Shown here: piece by piece, positions 52,736 to 64,000 of the stretch
Layout: the number at the start of each line of letters is the position of its first letter
How positions within the stretch are numbered: the stretch's first letter is position 1
Assembly: GCA_004835665.1 (NCBI GenBank)
Contig: RBKR01000019.1
Location: 806,001-870,000, forward strand
Length of the DNA stretch: 64,000 nt
Direction of reading: 5' to 3'
Source of the DNA: Phoma sp. XZ068
Taxonomy: Eukaryota; Ascomycota; Dothideomycetes; Pleosporales; Didymellaceae
Notes under the pieces: model-generated
Told to the model about the DNA's origin: nothing
What the model saw: the letters and a program-made list of their open reading frames with translations, nothing else
Databases searched by the model: none
Program-made: the position numbers and the translations under genes

Positions 52736-54047
52736 AGAAGCCGGGTGAGCCACTGCAGCAGCCACGTTGGCGGTTGTGTTCCGGTAAGGTCCTGATGACC
52801 TACCAGCTTCGGATGGAGAAGGAGTTGGAAGAGCCTGCAGCTGTGACGCTGCGAAAGGCGGACTTGAGAAATGGACACTAGACCAATATAGCCCACGTGT
52901 AGGCTGAGGATGATCCACGGAGGGCGATGGGCTACTTGAAGCTCAGAGGCGTATTGTGAAAGGTAGGAGCTCTAGTCAAGAGGGACAAAACACTGATGTT
53001 ATGCAGGCTGGGGACGGGAAACGATCTTGTAAAAGGCTGCTGCGAGCACGAATACACGCCCGGTCCAGAGAGTCTGCGATGGTACTCCTGGTTAGTGTCT
53101 TGTTGCTCAGACGGCGACTGGCAGGTCCGAAGGCCTGATGATGCTTCGACTGGTGAACGGCCCCGAAAATGGTACCTGCGCTGGTTCAGGTGGGCAGTGA
53201 TACCGACAGATGCAGGCCTGGCCGGAAGACTGCTAGGAAGTCTCAGTCGCTGCCTGGTATCAGTGGTGGTCGACGTCGCAGGCCGAGGCAGAGGGGCGTA
53301 CAGAGGAGCAAAAGCAGATGGTCGTGGAACTGTGGTGACCTCCAACTTGAAGCGTTCGGTAGGGCCCGGTTTCCTGGTTGCGCAGACGTAGTGCTACTGG
53401 GGCGGTAGTACAGGACTGTGTGAATGATGGATTTTGGTCAAGCAGGTGGTGCTCTTGCTATGACCGTGCTGGTGTTATGGTCCCAACTGGCGCTGGATTG
53501 GCTGGCAGTCAAGCTTCTGGTACTCGAACCAAGGCGCTGGGACGGCGTCGACTTCCTTGTTTGGAAATAGGCACAGGTGAGGTCGTTCTTGTGAGCGTCC
53601 ACTACAGCGGTGTTGCAGGATCTGGTGTTGCACGTTGATGATGGAAGCCACTGATCCTCAGGTGGGGGATGGCGAGCCTGGTGAGGTGATGGTGGAGTTT
53701 GAGGCGCGCGAAGCGGCGATCTCTCCTTGTTAAGCTCAGTACCTGGGCGCCCTAGCAGAGCAATGGTGGAGAAGGCTGGACCTGGGTGGGTTAAGGCTTT
53801 GTTACCGCGAGCGAGTGGAGAGCACCGGTCACGTATATGTATGGCGGGCTAAGGTGTCAAGGGTTGGCGGGCTCGCGTGGCTGACTGGCGTTCTGGGGCT
53901 TCCTCTGCTCAAGGGCCCAACCAGGCGATAGGGTTAGTCCGAGCGTTATGAGGATCTGGATCGGGATGGGAGATGAAATGGCACGAGAGCAAGCCTCAGG
54001 TGAGCGGGCGGGAGCGCTATTCACAGGCGCACTTTTGCAGATTGGGG
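52736..54047 (-). promoter_or_regulatory. ATG-free 1.3-kb leader candidate of the C2H2 gene
   Basis: Line-by-line reading finds no ATG on the minus strand in any frame for 1312 nt, from just above the start at 52735 up to 54047. The plus strand of the same interval has many. The minus strand is C/A-rich like fungal 5' leaders. This pattern suggests a long transcribed leader kept free of upstream start codons. Confidence 0.6.
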
Positions 54048-57000
54048 CATGGTAGACGAGGCACGGCAGAAGCAAACGCAGCGAATGAGAAATTCACCAC
54101 ACCGTTCAGGCGCGGTTTAGAGTACCAGGCGAGCCATGGGGCCGCCAACAACAATGCGCTGCCCGGGGTGAATGCACGCACCAGGCTACCACAGACCCTG
54201 GCCGCTGGCTGTCGGACTCTGTTGGCGTGCGGGACGGCTTGGACCAGCACAGTGGAGGAGCTGTCGCTTGCGCCGGCCCGGAGGTGTGAAAGCACATTGG
54301 CACTGGCATGGTACTGGGGACTTGTCTTCGCCGCCGCCTCTTTGTTCCTGCGAGCGCTCCCTGGCCGAGAGCACAGCGAGCAGCGTGGCACTGATGCGGC
54401 TCTCTCCTGACCCGGGCTTGCGGCACGACAAGAGACAGACAGGCGCAAATGCTTTTATTGTTTATGACCCAGGGCCAGGTACCAAGGACAGGGAGCCCGC
54501 AGCAAGAGGCCTAGCATCTGTCGGGTCTGGCGCCAACGAAGAGCGAAAGCGACTGGGCCTGCACGGGCCCTTCCAACTTGGTCTGGCCCAGAGTGACCCA
54601 TGGCAAGGGCAGAGACAAAGCCAACCGTAGCGATAGCCTTCCCTTCTTTGTTCAAGCTCGCCGTTTACAAAGGCGAATCCCCGTTTTGCTAGCTGTGCTG
54701 ATCTCCTTCGTGTAAGCTCGCGGCACAGGGAAGCGCTGTGAAGGAGCTGGGCGATGAACATCACCAACGTCCAACACCTTCAGCACCCCCAACCCCAGCG
54801 TCTATTCCTGCGAGTGCGCGATGCTCTGCGATCCTGGCGGCCAATGCTTCAGAGCTTCGGCGACCAATGCAGCAACCGTGCCCCAATCCTGCGTGCAGTC
54901 TAGCTGACAACAGGCGCTCAGGTCGCCAGCTGACGCTAGCCGAGTAGGAGCAGGAGTGCGAGCTGCACATGATTGATTGATTGACTGACTGACTTGCGTT
55001 CTGCTGCGCTTAAGCAGGTGCTGCGACGGTGGGGACAAAGAGCAGAAGCTTGTTAGAGGTCATCCATTGCCAGCTTTAGCATGGCTAGCACCCGTTCCCT
55101 GTAGATTGTCGTCCCTTCCCCATGCGCAAAAGATCAAAGGGGTCATCCAATATCAACATCGTCACACTTCGGGGAGTGCTTTTTTGGCCCGAAACATGGA
55201 TTGATTCGCATTTGCAGCTGGTTCAATGACGCCTATAATTAGCGAAACTGTTGTATTGATTGCGGCACGTGTGCCTCTGAAGAGGAAAAGCGCCATCAGC
55301 AGAGCGTGCGGTCCTTGCTCTCCCTCATTTCTCTTAAGCCTGTCCCGGCGCACTGCGTCGCACGGTTTGCCTTGGTAGGGTGGATCTCCACGTGGAAGGG
55401 CAGGCGTGCAGTGGATTGATTCTCGGTTCATTATCTTGCGCGCGTCTGACCTGGTGCCATTATGCCGTGTTGGGAGCGCGTCGATAAAGCTGCTGACTGT
55501 TTCGTCCCAACCACCAGGCGTGCCATCTGCAATCATATGCACACGCTCAGGAGTACGAGGCGCCTGTCGACGCTGGCTGACAGCTGCTGTAGACAGCATG
55601 CTGGAGCGGTGGGCGCTGCTTGTGCATGGACTGACGTCTGCATGCTGTGTCGTTCAGTGTGTACCGACGGCCTGGTTGAGACTCTGGCGGAAGAGACAGA
55701 CGACATGGAACTGGGGACCTCTCCGCGGTCGATCCAGCGCTCGATTCGTTGCGTCCCAGGCCGTGCGCGAGGCTGCTGCCACAGACCGCACTTTTGGGGC
55801 AGCCATCGCCGGCGCCAACCTTTACTGGGCGCTTTGCAGGGCCAAGCCGGTGCAGAGGGTGCAGAGATCTGTAGCCGCAGCCGTGTCGGTTCTGCCCTCA
55901 GTTCACGCCTTGACGAGAGGCTTGTGGGCTTGCTGGCTGTCCCCGTCTCGGGACCCGGTAGGCGTCTGCAGCATGGGACAGCCCCTGAGAGCCCTGAGAG
56001 CTTTGAAGATTGACGTCTGTCGAGCAACCGGTACGCTGGACTCCAGTAGCACTAGGCATTGCAGAAACAGAGACACGGCACAGTCCCTTCATCTCGCAGC
56101 ATCCTCTGTCACGCAAGACAGCCAATGCAGGTGTCGTGTCATCCTGGGCACCGTCGCCCAATAGGGGCAGCTGTCAAGCGAGAAGTCCCACCAAATGATG
56201 TTTACGTCGACTCCGCTGGGGGAAGTCGCGCGCAGGGTAGCTACCGGGCCTTCTCAGCGCGCTTGCGCTTCAAGGAAAGCTGCTCGCTGATGCTCAAAAC
56301 TATCTCGAATCTGCCCCATGGCGCGCATCACACGCGGCGCCGCTATTGCAGCGTCGGAAGCTGCTAGGGCGGCCTGCTTGCATGCACATCCTGGGAGAGG
56401 ACATTTTCAACCTTGCTGCCGGTTCTCGCACCAGTTTGATTAACTCCCAAACTCGTTCAGTCGTAGCGCCACTCGGCCTGCGTTCTCGCCTTATCCGTAC
56501 GTACCCCGCCTTCCGTCATGGACAGTGACCGGTCTGTCAGCCCTGTGCGCTGCCTGCATTCCATCAATCACTCTGCATTATTGTCGAAGATCAGTGGATA
56601 TCAATTTCCAGTGAAAGTATCAGTATTCGCTTCCATGGCGCGGAGAGTCGTAATCACATTTGAATAGTGCTGCGATCTCGCAGACACGACACCAACTACG
56701 CAGTACGGCCGCGCCCCCTCCGCGCACACACAATTTGGCGGTGCGCTAGGATCTTGCCCGTTACTCTCCCAGATCGCTGCAATCATAAGCGTTCGGAGCG
56801 CCCGAGTCCCCACAGTCGGCTCTCTGTGACACGCGGGCTGCACACCTCAGTTTTGGACACGATCACAACTTTAGCGTCTGGCAAGCTCTAGCCCAGGCCT
56901 CACATATCCTGGTCCGGCAGCCTCAAGCCTCGACCCGACGACGCCCGACCACGTTGCTGGGAACTTATGCTGCACAGCACTGAGTAGGCGGAGCAGATCC

Positions 57001-60000
57001 TCAAGTAAATTCACCCTCGTCGGTGGGCTGCGGCGGCCACGTTTTGAGCCTCTTCCACCTGTCCATGATGCAGCAGTTTTTCGGCTTCTATGTTCTACCA
57101 TGCAACCCCGCAGTCTCAGACCAAACGACTCCAGGACCACCGCTCGTGCTCTGTTTATAATGAATGGCTCGAAACATACAAGGAAGCCCCGTTGTCGCAG
57201 TCAAGCTCACTTGATACTGTGATAGCACCCTCTACATGCACAATCATTAAGTTGCACCCTAGTCAACTGACTTGGCTTGTAACTTCAGTCTCGGCAGCTC
57301 CTACTCCTGCATGATGCAGCCAACAGGAAATGTGCTTACCCTGATAGCGCACTAACCAATCGCGACGGCTGGGAGGAACACGACTTGCGACAAGCACGTT
57401 TGGGCTGCCTCCCTTAGCCGTTCATCGCTTATAACCGCTCTCGTTTCTCGTTTACAAGTGTCCAGAACATGATTTGAGGATGCGAAACCGCAACTCACTG
57501 ATTGGGCGTCGCTTTTGATTTTTCTTCAGCGAGTGGCCAGAGCGAGCTTCAGCTACACTTCAGCCGCGGAGAGCTCTCTACAACTTGACTTTTCTGACAC
57601 CGCTATGCGCACTTGTTAGTGCAGCCTGCTTTAGCACAAGGATTCATCTTGCAGCAGATCGATATCACTAAAGGGTGGGTGGGGGCATCCTGAGTGGGGC
57701 TTACATCACCCACCGTCATCAACAACAGAGTTCCAAAGTGAGCTGTACCTGCGTCACAGCTTGACAGTCGAACACTAATCTCTGTGGCGGACGCCAGCAG
57801 CACTCCACATTGGAGATCCCGTTAATCGTTGTCAGGCGTGTCGCTCATTGCCTTAACCAGTAAACGCCAGCTATCGTGCCCGCTAGGCTCGACGCCATCA
57901 AAGCCATCCCGTCTGGATCGTGCAGACCTGGGATCGCGATGCAACGCAGGGAGTTCCCAGTCAAAAACACATGCTGTTGCGAGATGCCCCCTGCTTTCGA
58001 CTCCAGCTGCAGTGCGACAGAAAAGGAACTTCATGATCAGCTCCCAGAAGACTTGACTCAGCTTCTGTCCAGTTATGGATTCTCACTACGCGCACACCTC
58101 AGACCCATCAAGGCAGCTAAGAGAACATTCGGTCTGGTCACTCTCCAGCAATACCTGATGTACAAAAGCTAGTTTTTTAATTCGTTGTTCAAGCGCTGCA
58201 CACGCTATGTTACCGCCCGACTCAACCATGTTGACCAATCCGATCCCACCAGGATAGTTTGTCATATTCAGCTGCAAGACCTTTCCAATGAAAGGACAAA
58301 TTCGCCCAATACATTTTCATGTGCATCATCGGTTACATTGCTCGGTGTATGCCTTGTAAGGCTGGGCAATCAACGCGCCAATCATTGAACTACTGGATCT
58401 CCTTCCGTCTTAGTTAAACGGTATATGATGAAGCAGCAGAAGCAAAAGATCGCAACACTATGATGTCGATGGTTTGATCGTCCTTGGATTCCCGCATATC
58501 CACAATCGCCGATTACATCAAAGCACATTATATCATAGAGGTACTGTGCAACGCCCTTGTCATGCTTGCATAATATCCCCTCCGCGCTCATCTAGATCAC
58601 ACATTTCCTTTACTTTTTCGCTCAGGACTCGACCATCTGCGCGGACCCTGTCGGGACTATTTGGCGTGTTGTGCTCGCTCCCATGGCCACGCTCTAGTAG
58701 CATGCAATACCGGCGACACCGAAGCTATGGGTTTGTCAGTACATGTAATATAGACTATTGTTTGAATCGGATCATCCTTTTGCCTCAATCGGCAAGACTT
58801 GCCCTACACTTCCGATTAGTTATTCCCGCGATGCGACTTTGTGTAGTCTGAGATCCACATATTGCCAGCATACCATCTATAGAACTTGGCGCTCGAAGGC
58901 TGACCTATGCAGAGCTCTGGATTACTTGGCACTAGATCTATGGTTATATGCACTGCTTGGCTTGAGCTTGTTGTCTTCACAGCGATCGGACAGGGTCCGC
59001 TGTAATCTCCTTAGAATCCCGCTGGCAGTCCTGCTAACCCCATTCATATCTGGGCATTAAAGCTTGCAACCACGTTCGTGATAGCATTTATCATCCGTGT
59101 CCACCCGTATCCAGAGGCACCAAACCACATGCAAATGCAAATTCTAAGACTTTGCGAGGAGAGCCGACGGTCAACCTTTTTTCAGTCAAAATCTCTTTCC
59201 TCATAGTATGATGATTATTGACTATTGGTACAGTGGTTTGGGCGCTGGAGGACTGGTGGTAGAAGTCCTACTTCAGACGTGAGTAGGAATGTCTACCCCT
59301 GACCCAGATGAGCTGAAGTCAGCTTCACGATCTCGTAATATCGTGTACTACCGCCTAACGACCTATTACTTCATGTTCTTGTCTGTGGCAAGACATGAGT
59401 TTGAACCAATATTTACAGGGGGGTTTCAATTGAAGTCGCTGTCCTTACGAGTAACCTCCCTACGGCTACACAGCCGACCTCAGGAAATCTGCTAACAGAC
59501 CGCTACACCTGCTCGTTGTTCAAAACATCAAGACTACCAAGCTTTACGTGAATCTGGTAAGAAAGCCGCGAAGGGTCCCTCTCACGGAGTACCTGCGAAA
59601 GGCGACTTGTCCTTCTGAATACCTGTCAAGCACTGCATTCGACAGCCGAGCTTCCCTTCCTGGCCGGTACTAGGTCACTGTGACACCGCACCGAAACACC
59701 AACAATGATGCAGCACCAATGCACTGCCTTACACCGGGATTTGCCTTTGAAGTAAGACACCAGCTCAACAGCAATTGCAGAGCCTCATTCTGTCAACAGT
59801 GAGCCACTGACGAATGATGGGCATATCAAGTCCGCTTGTAACACGAGCGCAGTCCCCGAACGAGTTCCACAACGTATCCACAAATCAAGACCTTGACGTG
59901 GCACCGAGTACACGGATCTGACACCCACTGTTTCGATGCCGTGATTTGGAAGAGGTGCCAGACGCTAGCCTAAAGCACATCCTGCGTGTACAACTCGACC

Positions 60001-60381
60001 AAGTTTCTCTCAACACTGCTTGTCTGTCTCGGTGAAGATGGCCGAGCTCCCGTGAGAACGAACGGGGGTTACACATAATATACGGCACGGAAAGCGGCGG
60101 CTTGTTGTCAAGCGTCGCCATCCTCGAGATAATTCGTCAGGAAGACCGTTTGAACGCGGGCTGAGATATCGGTCATTTTTGGTGATATGTTTACGCAGCT
60201 GTTTATAACCATCTCAGATTTGCTGTTAACTTTGTGATCCCAACAAGCTACTTACTGTGCTACTGTTTGGATTTTCGAGTTTAGTCGCAATCTCCACCAA
60301 CATGTTTCTGCATACTCTGAGCCGTCCTTCTGCCCAGTCCGCATAACTGCTACAGATGAAATTTCAAACCTTACGTAGCAA
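54048..60381. other. Gene-poor interval of about 6.3 kb
   Basis: This is the longest stretch without a recognisable gene. At 54.0-56.3 kb it is GC-rich, so long frames overlap on both strands (up to 252 codons at 55406-56164), but their translations are Arg/Ser/Cys/Trp-rich and lack any domain or splice continuation. A (GATT)n(GACT)n microsatellite lies near 54970-54995. The rest is ordinary unique DNA with short frames. It probably holds the promoter of the C2H2 gene, the 3' flank of the AlcR-like gene and possibly non-coding RNA. Confidence 0.5.
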
Positions 60382-63051
60382 TCACACTTTGGCGAGACAT
60401 TCTCTCCATCCATCTGTAAGAATGGTAGCGGCGAAAAGAGCGATGTCAGATTTCCGCCCCAGAAGCCATAACGCTTCGATGCAATGTTGGGCTTGGTAGA
60501 GAGTATCCTTCTTTGAATCTTCTTGGGAGTTATGTACTGGACTTTTTGCAGTTGATTCCAGTAGCATAGCGCCAGCTCTTGCAAACGCTCGAACCAGCAC
60601 CGCAGTCCACGGCTCTGTCAATAAGGCTGCTGAATTAACCGCAAAGTGGAACTCTCCTGACTGCGAAAATGAGGTTGTCTCTCGTGTAGGTGGACATGTG
60701 GATATCGCTAGGTCGGACAAGGCTCGACAGTTGGTCTGGCGAAAGCGAGATACGAATTCGGATGAGGTGCGTGCATGTCGATTCTCTTCGACACTCAACC
60801 CACAGTCGTCAATAGTCTCAATCAAATCTGCGAGTAGTAGCGTCCCAAGGTGCCAGTGTCCAGTCAGGCAGATGTACCAGGATTGTATACGGGGAGGAAG
60901 CCGATCGTGGTTCTGCATGCAGTCTTGCATGAATGGTGAAAACCACTGTCCCCAGTAGTCATATACATCTAAAGCAGCCTTGATAAATATCTCAGCCTCG
61001 ACATTGTGAACAGTACGAGTCAAAAGCGATTGAATACGGGAGACTTTTCGAAACAACAGGACTTTGACTGGGGCAGCGTCCCGCAATAAACAAGCAGCCT
61101 TTTCGTAGGAGCATGGCCATCTCAGAACCTCGTCACGACCAATCCCAGCTTGAGAGGCGAATAAGTAGTCATCCCACAAAGCCCCAGTATTATTGCCCTG
61201 TTCCAGTCCCGGATTCTCCTCGTAAGTATTAGACAAGGGGAAACTCTCACTCGAGAGGTTGTCGCTATCTTCATCTGACACGACTAAAGGTCGCCTGTGT
61301 ATAACCGATGATAACGTGTCAAACATGACGCCTAACCAGAAGAGCAAATCAACTGTTGCGCGATTCGTAGCGTCGAGGTGGTCCGATGGAGGACAGTGTT
61401 GCCCTCCCGCTCGTCGAGATCCTGCTGACTTGAGCCGCGACGTATTCATACCCATAATCATTCGCGACCTCAGAGAGTGTATGAGCCGCAGACCTTGTTC
61501 TAGATGGACAGGCGGCCCCTCCGCATCAAGTGTTAGGTCCAGCTTGGAGAGGAGATCTTCGCAGACGCTTAGGTCCAGGTTCCCTGGCTGCTCAGACTCT
61601 ACCTGAGATTGCCCACTCAAGCAGGCTTGATTATAGCCCATTGTTGTGCTGCTGTCCTCGATCGGTGCCTGTGTCAATGCGAATACTAGATGTGCGAGGA
61701 CCACTCGAAAAGATTCGATATTTCCGGCGTTTTGCAAAGCAACACGGGCCTCATACCACGCAGAGACCTGAAGTGCTCGATCATATCCATCACCATTATG
61801 TGAGCTTGAGTGCCTATTCGCATATACTTTGTCCTGATCTGAGAAACAAGATTTGACTTTGCTCCGGTCACTGTTCTGCGCCCACTGGGTCGCAAAAGAA
61901 AAAACGGCCAGGTTTAGAGCTTTAGATGCGGATTTGTTTTCGGAAGCTGTAAGTCTTCTGCCTTGAGTCTCAAAAGCCAGTCGATCTAGTTGAAATACAC
62001 GGGAATATATTCGGTTCCAATCTGGGTTGGTATCATCCGTTGGCAGAGTACGAGCTGTCAAAGAACTATAAGGGCAGGTTCGTTCAATCAACCAACATGA
62101 GAGAGCATTCTCGAAGCTGTCGTGGTAAATTTTCAGTAAGCCCTCCCTTATGAACACGTTATTGGTTGTCGAGAAGAGGTCGTTGGCGAGCGGAGAGGAC
62201 GGGTCAGGCAGAGGATTGTCCGAATCGGAGTTTGAAAACCTTTGGCGGCGGCGTCTTTTTCGACCAATACGTGTGAAAAGTACGTTTTTCTCGGCCAGTG
62301 AACTGTTTACGTTCTCTCTGTCGTGACATGGTGCGTGAGATCCACTGGTTCTGAGCGCGTCAACGGTCCCTTCAATGGGTATCTCTAAAGGAAAACCTGT
62401 GCTGGGGTCGCCGGTAATCGTAGTATCGTCTTCCTGGGTCAAGTCACCTAGTCCATCCCAGAGATCGCTTGATTGCCAAGAAATTTGGTCAAACGAGACG
62501 CCAGCCTCATCCAGCGTACACACCGCTGATGGGTTTATACTGGAATCCGCCACCTCGAACCCAGAACCTTCAAAATCTGTACTCCCACTCAATACATTAT
62601 AGGGAGAAGTAGTGTCTACTCCAGGAGTTGTATTCGATCGAGTGGTCCGCTCCGTTCTTGTCCACCGGACACCGTTACTTTCATCTTCCAGTGCGTCGAC
62701 AGAGCTATCGAAATTTCGGTGACGTTTTGTGGGCTGCCCATTCCTTGAACCCAGGCTGCTTTTGTAAGGCATGCGATGCGACCGGAGCCAGTCGAATGTG
62801 CAAGCCTTTTTCATCCTTTTACAATGCTCGCATGGAGACAATGGACCAAAGGCATCTATATGATTAGCGTGTGAATCGTAAGTGGACTTGTAAATACACT
62901 CACCGCTATAATGGAACACAGTTAGACTGTCTCCAAGAGTATTATCTTCGAACAAGCCATCTTCTAATATCGCTGCGTTGCATGCTCTTTTTCCTTTCCG
63001 GCATTGATCGCAAGATCTCGTCTGTTTCCTACTCGTCTTACAAAGTTTCAT
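60382..63051 (-). CDS. alcR: AlcR-like Zn2Cys6 transcription factor
   Basis: From ATG 63051, with a 48-nt intron at 62856-62903 (GTGAGT donor, GCTAAT branch, ATAG acceptor), the product has 873 residues. Leaving the intron in also keeps the frame (889). The cluster is Cys14, 17, 24, 58, 61 and 68: C-x2-C-x6-C-x33-C-x2-C-x6-C. A. nidulans AlcR has the same odd feature, an enlarged loop between the third and fourth cysteines, and shares long text with this protein, for example IYHDSFENALSCWL, FWLGVMFDTLSS, RRPLVVSDEDS, ATPVKVLL-like and GHWHLGTLLLADLIE. AlcR activates ethanol catabolism genes (alcA, aldA) and binds as a monomer. No alc gene is in this window. Upstream in-frame ATGs at 63129 and beyond make the start uncertain. 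Confidence 0.9.
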   Translation of the reverse strand: MKLCKTSRKQTRSCDQCRKGKRACNAAILEDGLFEDNTLGDSLTVFHYSGECIYKSTYDSHANHIDAFGPLSPCEHCKRMKKACTFDWLRSHRMPYKSSLGSRNGQPTKRHRNFDSSVDALEDESNGVRWTRTERTTRSNTTPGVDTTSPYNVLSGSTDFEGSGFEVADSSINPSAVCTLDEAGVSFDQISWQSSDLWDGLGDLTQEDDTTITGDPSTGFPLEIPIEGTVDALRTSGSHAPCHDRENVNSSLAEKNVLFTRIGRKRRRRQRFSNSDSDNPLPDPSSPLANDLFSTTNNVFIREGLLKIYHDSFENALSCWLIERTCPYSSLTARTLPTDDTNPDWNRIYSRVFQLDRLAFETQGRRLTASENKSASKALNLAVFSFATQWAQNSDRSKVKSCFSDQDKVYANRHSSSHNGDGYDRALQVSAWYEARVALQNAGNIESFRVVLAHLVFALTQAPIEDSSTTMGYNQACLSGQSQVESEQPGNLDLSVCEDLLSKLDLTLDAEGPPVHLEQGLRLIHSLRSRMIMGMNTSRLKSAGSRRAGGQHCPPSDHLDATNRATVDLLFWLGVMFDTLSSVIHRRPLVVSDEDSDNLSSESFPLSNTYEENPGLEQGNNTGALWDDYLFASQAGIGRDEVLRWPCSYEKAACLLRDAAPVKVLLFRKVSRIQSLLTRTVHNVEAEIFIKAALDVYDYWGQWFSPFMQDCMQNHDRLPPRIQSWYICLTGHWHLGTLLLADLIETIDDCGLSVEENRHARTSSEFVSRFRQTNCRALSDLAISTCPPTRETTSFSQSGEFHFAVNSAALLTEPWTAVLVRAFARAGAMLLESTAKSPVHNSQEDSKKDTLYQAQHCIEALWLLGRKSDIALFAATILTDGWRECLAKV

Positions 63052-64000
63052 GGGCGCCGATTTTACCAATGGGGGAGAAAAGTGAGCATAGTCGAGGAAT
63101 GATCCTCCGTAGACATTTGCGAAGCTCATGGCCGTGCTCAGTGTCAATGTTGAAGCTGGCCAAAGCCTTGTCATGAAGAGTTGGAAGATGCCCTCATCCC
63201 ACAGCCCTGGTCCATACCCCCGCTTCCGACAGCTCATAAATCCCCCATGTGGACCGGATATTGCGGGGTATTCGATTTCAGACCAAGAAAAAGCGGGGAT
63301 AGTCAAATATGAGACAAGATGATCGTCTGACAAGCTCTCGGGGCACAGGCATTCCGTGCAAATCCTGATCATGAGCAGTTTCCTTACTTTCACTATCACA
63401 TCCCCAATTTGTAATCTCCTTATGAGGGCGCTGCAGTTTAGCGAATAGATGTGGATGGCATGGTGCTATAGTGCCTTCTTGCTATTGATCTGTCCATGCA
63501 GCATGAAGTGCTTCCATCTGGTACACACATTAGGTTAAGAACTCGAATTGCCCTGAATGCTATTCCAAAGGGTCGAACAATTTCCTGCAATCGCACCTCG
63601 GCCAGCGATTGTTCAGGCCCGCTGACAACCCAGTGCTCTCAGGCTGCTCTAAGATCGACCCGTTGGACCGTTGTTCGATAAGGTTAATAATAAACCCCCA
63701 GTGGCGCATATCATTACCCTCAGCAGAATGGAATTTGAAGGAAGTGAGTTCGTGAGATCCGGCTTTACGGTAGGTCTCGACTTTCAAAATTATGAAACTG
63801 AAGGACCTGATTTTGTGAACATGATTCTGACAGTAGCCTTGTCAATAATCTTAGTACGAGTTGTACGCGACATTCCGCTGTTGAACAATGCTGCATTACT
63901 CTTTGTTTCTATGTCAGCTCTGTTGAGAAGCATATGCCCATACCCTAAAGGTCTTGCAAAGACACCCGCGGGGGCACTATTGAACAGGGTCTTGATTTCA
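63052..64000. other. Upstream region of the AlcR-like gene, to window end
   Basis: The AlcR frame remains open to 63399, so an N-terminal extension from ATG 63129 is possible. Beyond that no gene is visible before the window ends. Confidence 0.45.

Noticed and set aside
52932..53345. A 137-codon minus-strand frame just upstream of the C2H2 gene
   Set aside because: It has no ATG, ends in a stop just before the C2H2 frame opens, and lies in the ATG-free leader; Pro/Ser/Thr/Arg composition fits C-rich leader text rather than protein.
55406..56164. A 252-codon plus-strand frame overlapped by 183- and 164-codon frames
   Set aside because: The region is GC-rich and stop-poor in several frames on both strands; the translations are Arg/Ser/Cys/Trp-rich with no domain, splice support or credible start.

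Overview
The window is nuclear DNA of a filamentous ascomycete (Pezizomycotina; a Dothideomycete is my best guess but is not proven). Genes carry short introns, mostly 44-60 nt, with GTRNGT donors and CTAAC-like branch points. Conserved proteins (Sar1, eL14, eL24, NAC alpha, ATP synthase d, Nup53, an Hsl1/Gin4-type kinase) read as fungal. I rebuilt exons by hand, requiring splice signals, frame continuity and a total length divisible by three.

Left block (about 1.7-18.4 kb, possibly to 21 kb). A dense catabolic cluster holds P5C dehydrogenase, a DapA/HOGA-type aldolase, a PrnB-like amino-acid permease, an aspartate aminotransferase-like enzyme, a Zn2Cys6 regulator, a flavin amino-acid oxidase, a carrier-like membrane protein, proline dehydrogenase and P5C reductase. 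An MFS monocarboxylate-type transporter follows. Together the enzymes cover every step from trans-4-hydroxy-L-proline to pyruvate plus glyoxylate. The aldolase and transaminase go beyond the classical proline (prn) pathway. All seven intergenic regions feeding these genes carry a CGG-N8-CCG palindrome, which I propose as the binding site of the embedded regulator.

Middle block (21.5-33 kb). A small orphan three-exon gene is followed by ATP7, NAC alpha, eL14, an F-box protein, NUP53 and SAR1. SAR1 appears to need a 2-nt microexon.

Secreted/cell-wall block (33-43 kb). This holds a PIR-repeat wall protein with inverted domain order, a GH134-type mannanase with a long hairpin upstream, a small LEA-like protein, two fungal unknown-family proteins and a JmjC-like protein.

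Right block (43-64 kb). eL24 is followed by a 1287-residue Hsl1/Gin4-like kinase and a C2H2 factor. The C2H2 factor is preceded by 1.3 kb with no ATG on its coding strand. After about 6 kb without a recognisable gene comes a homologue of the ethanol regulator AlcR with an enlarged zinc-cluster loop. I saw no tRNA, rRNA, CRISPR array or intact transposon.
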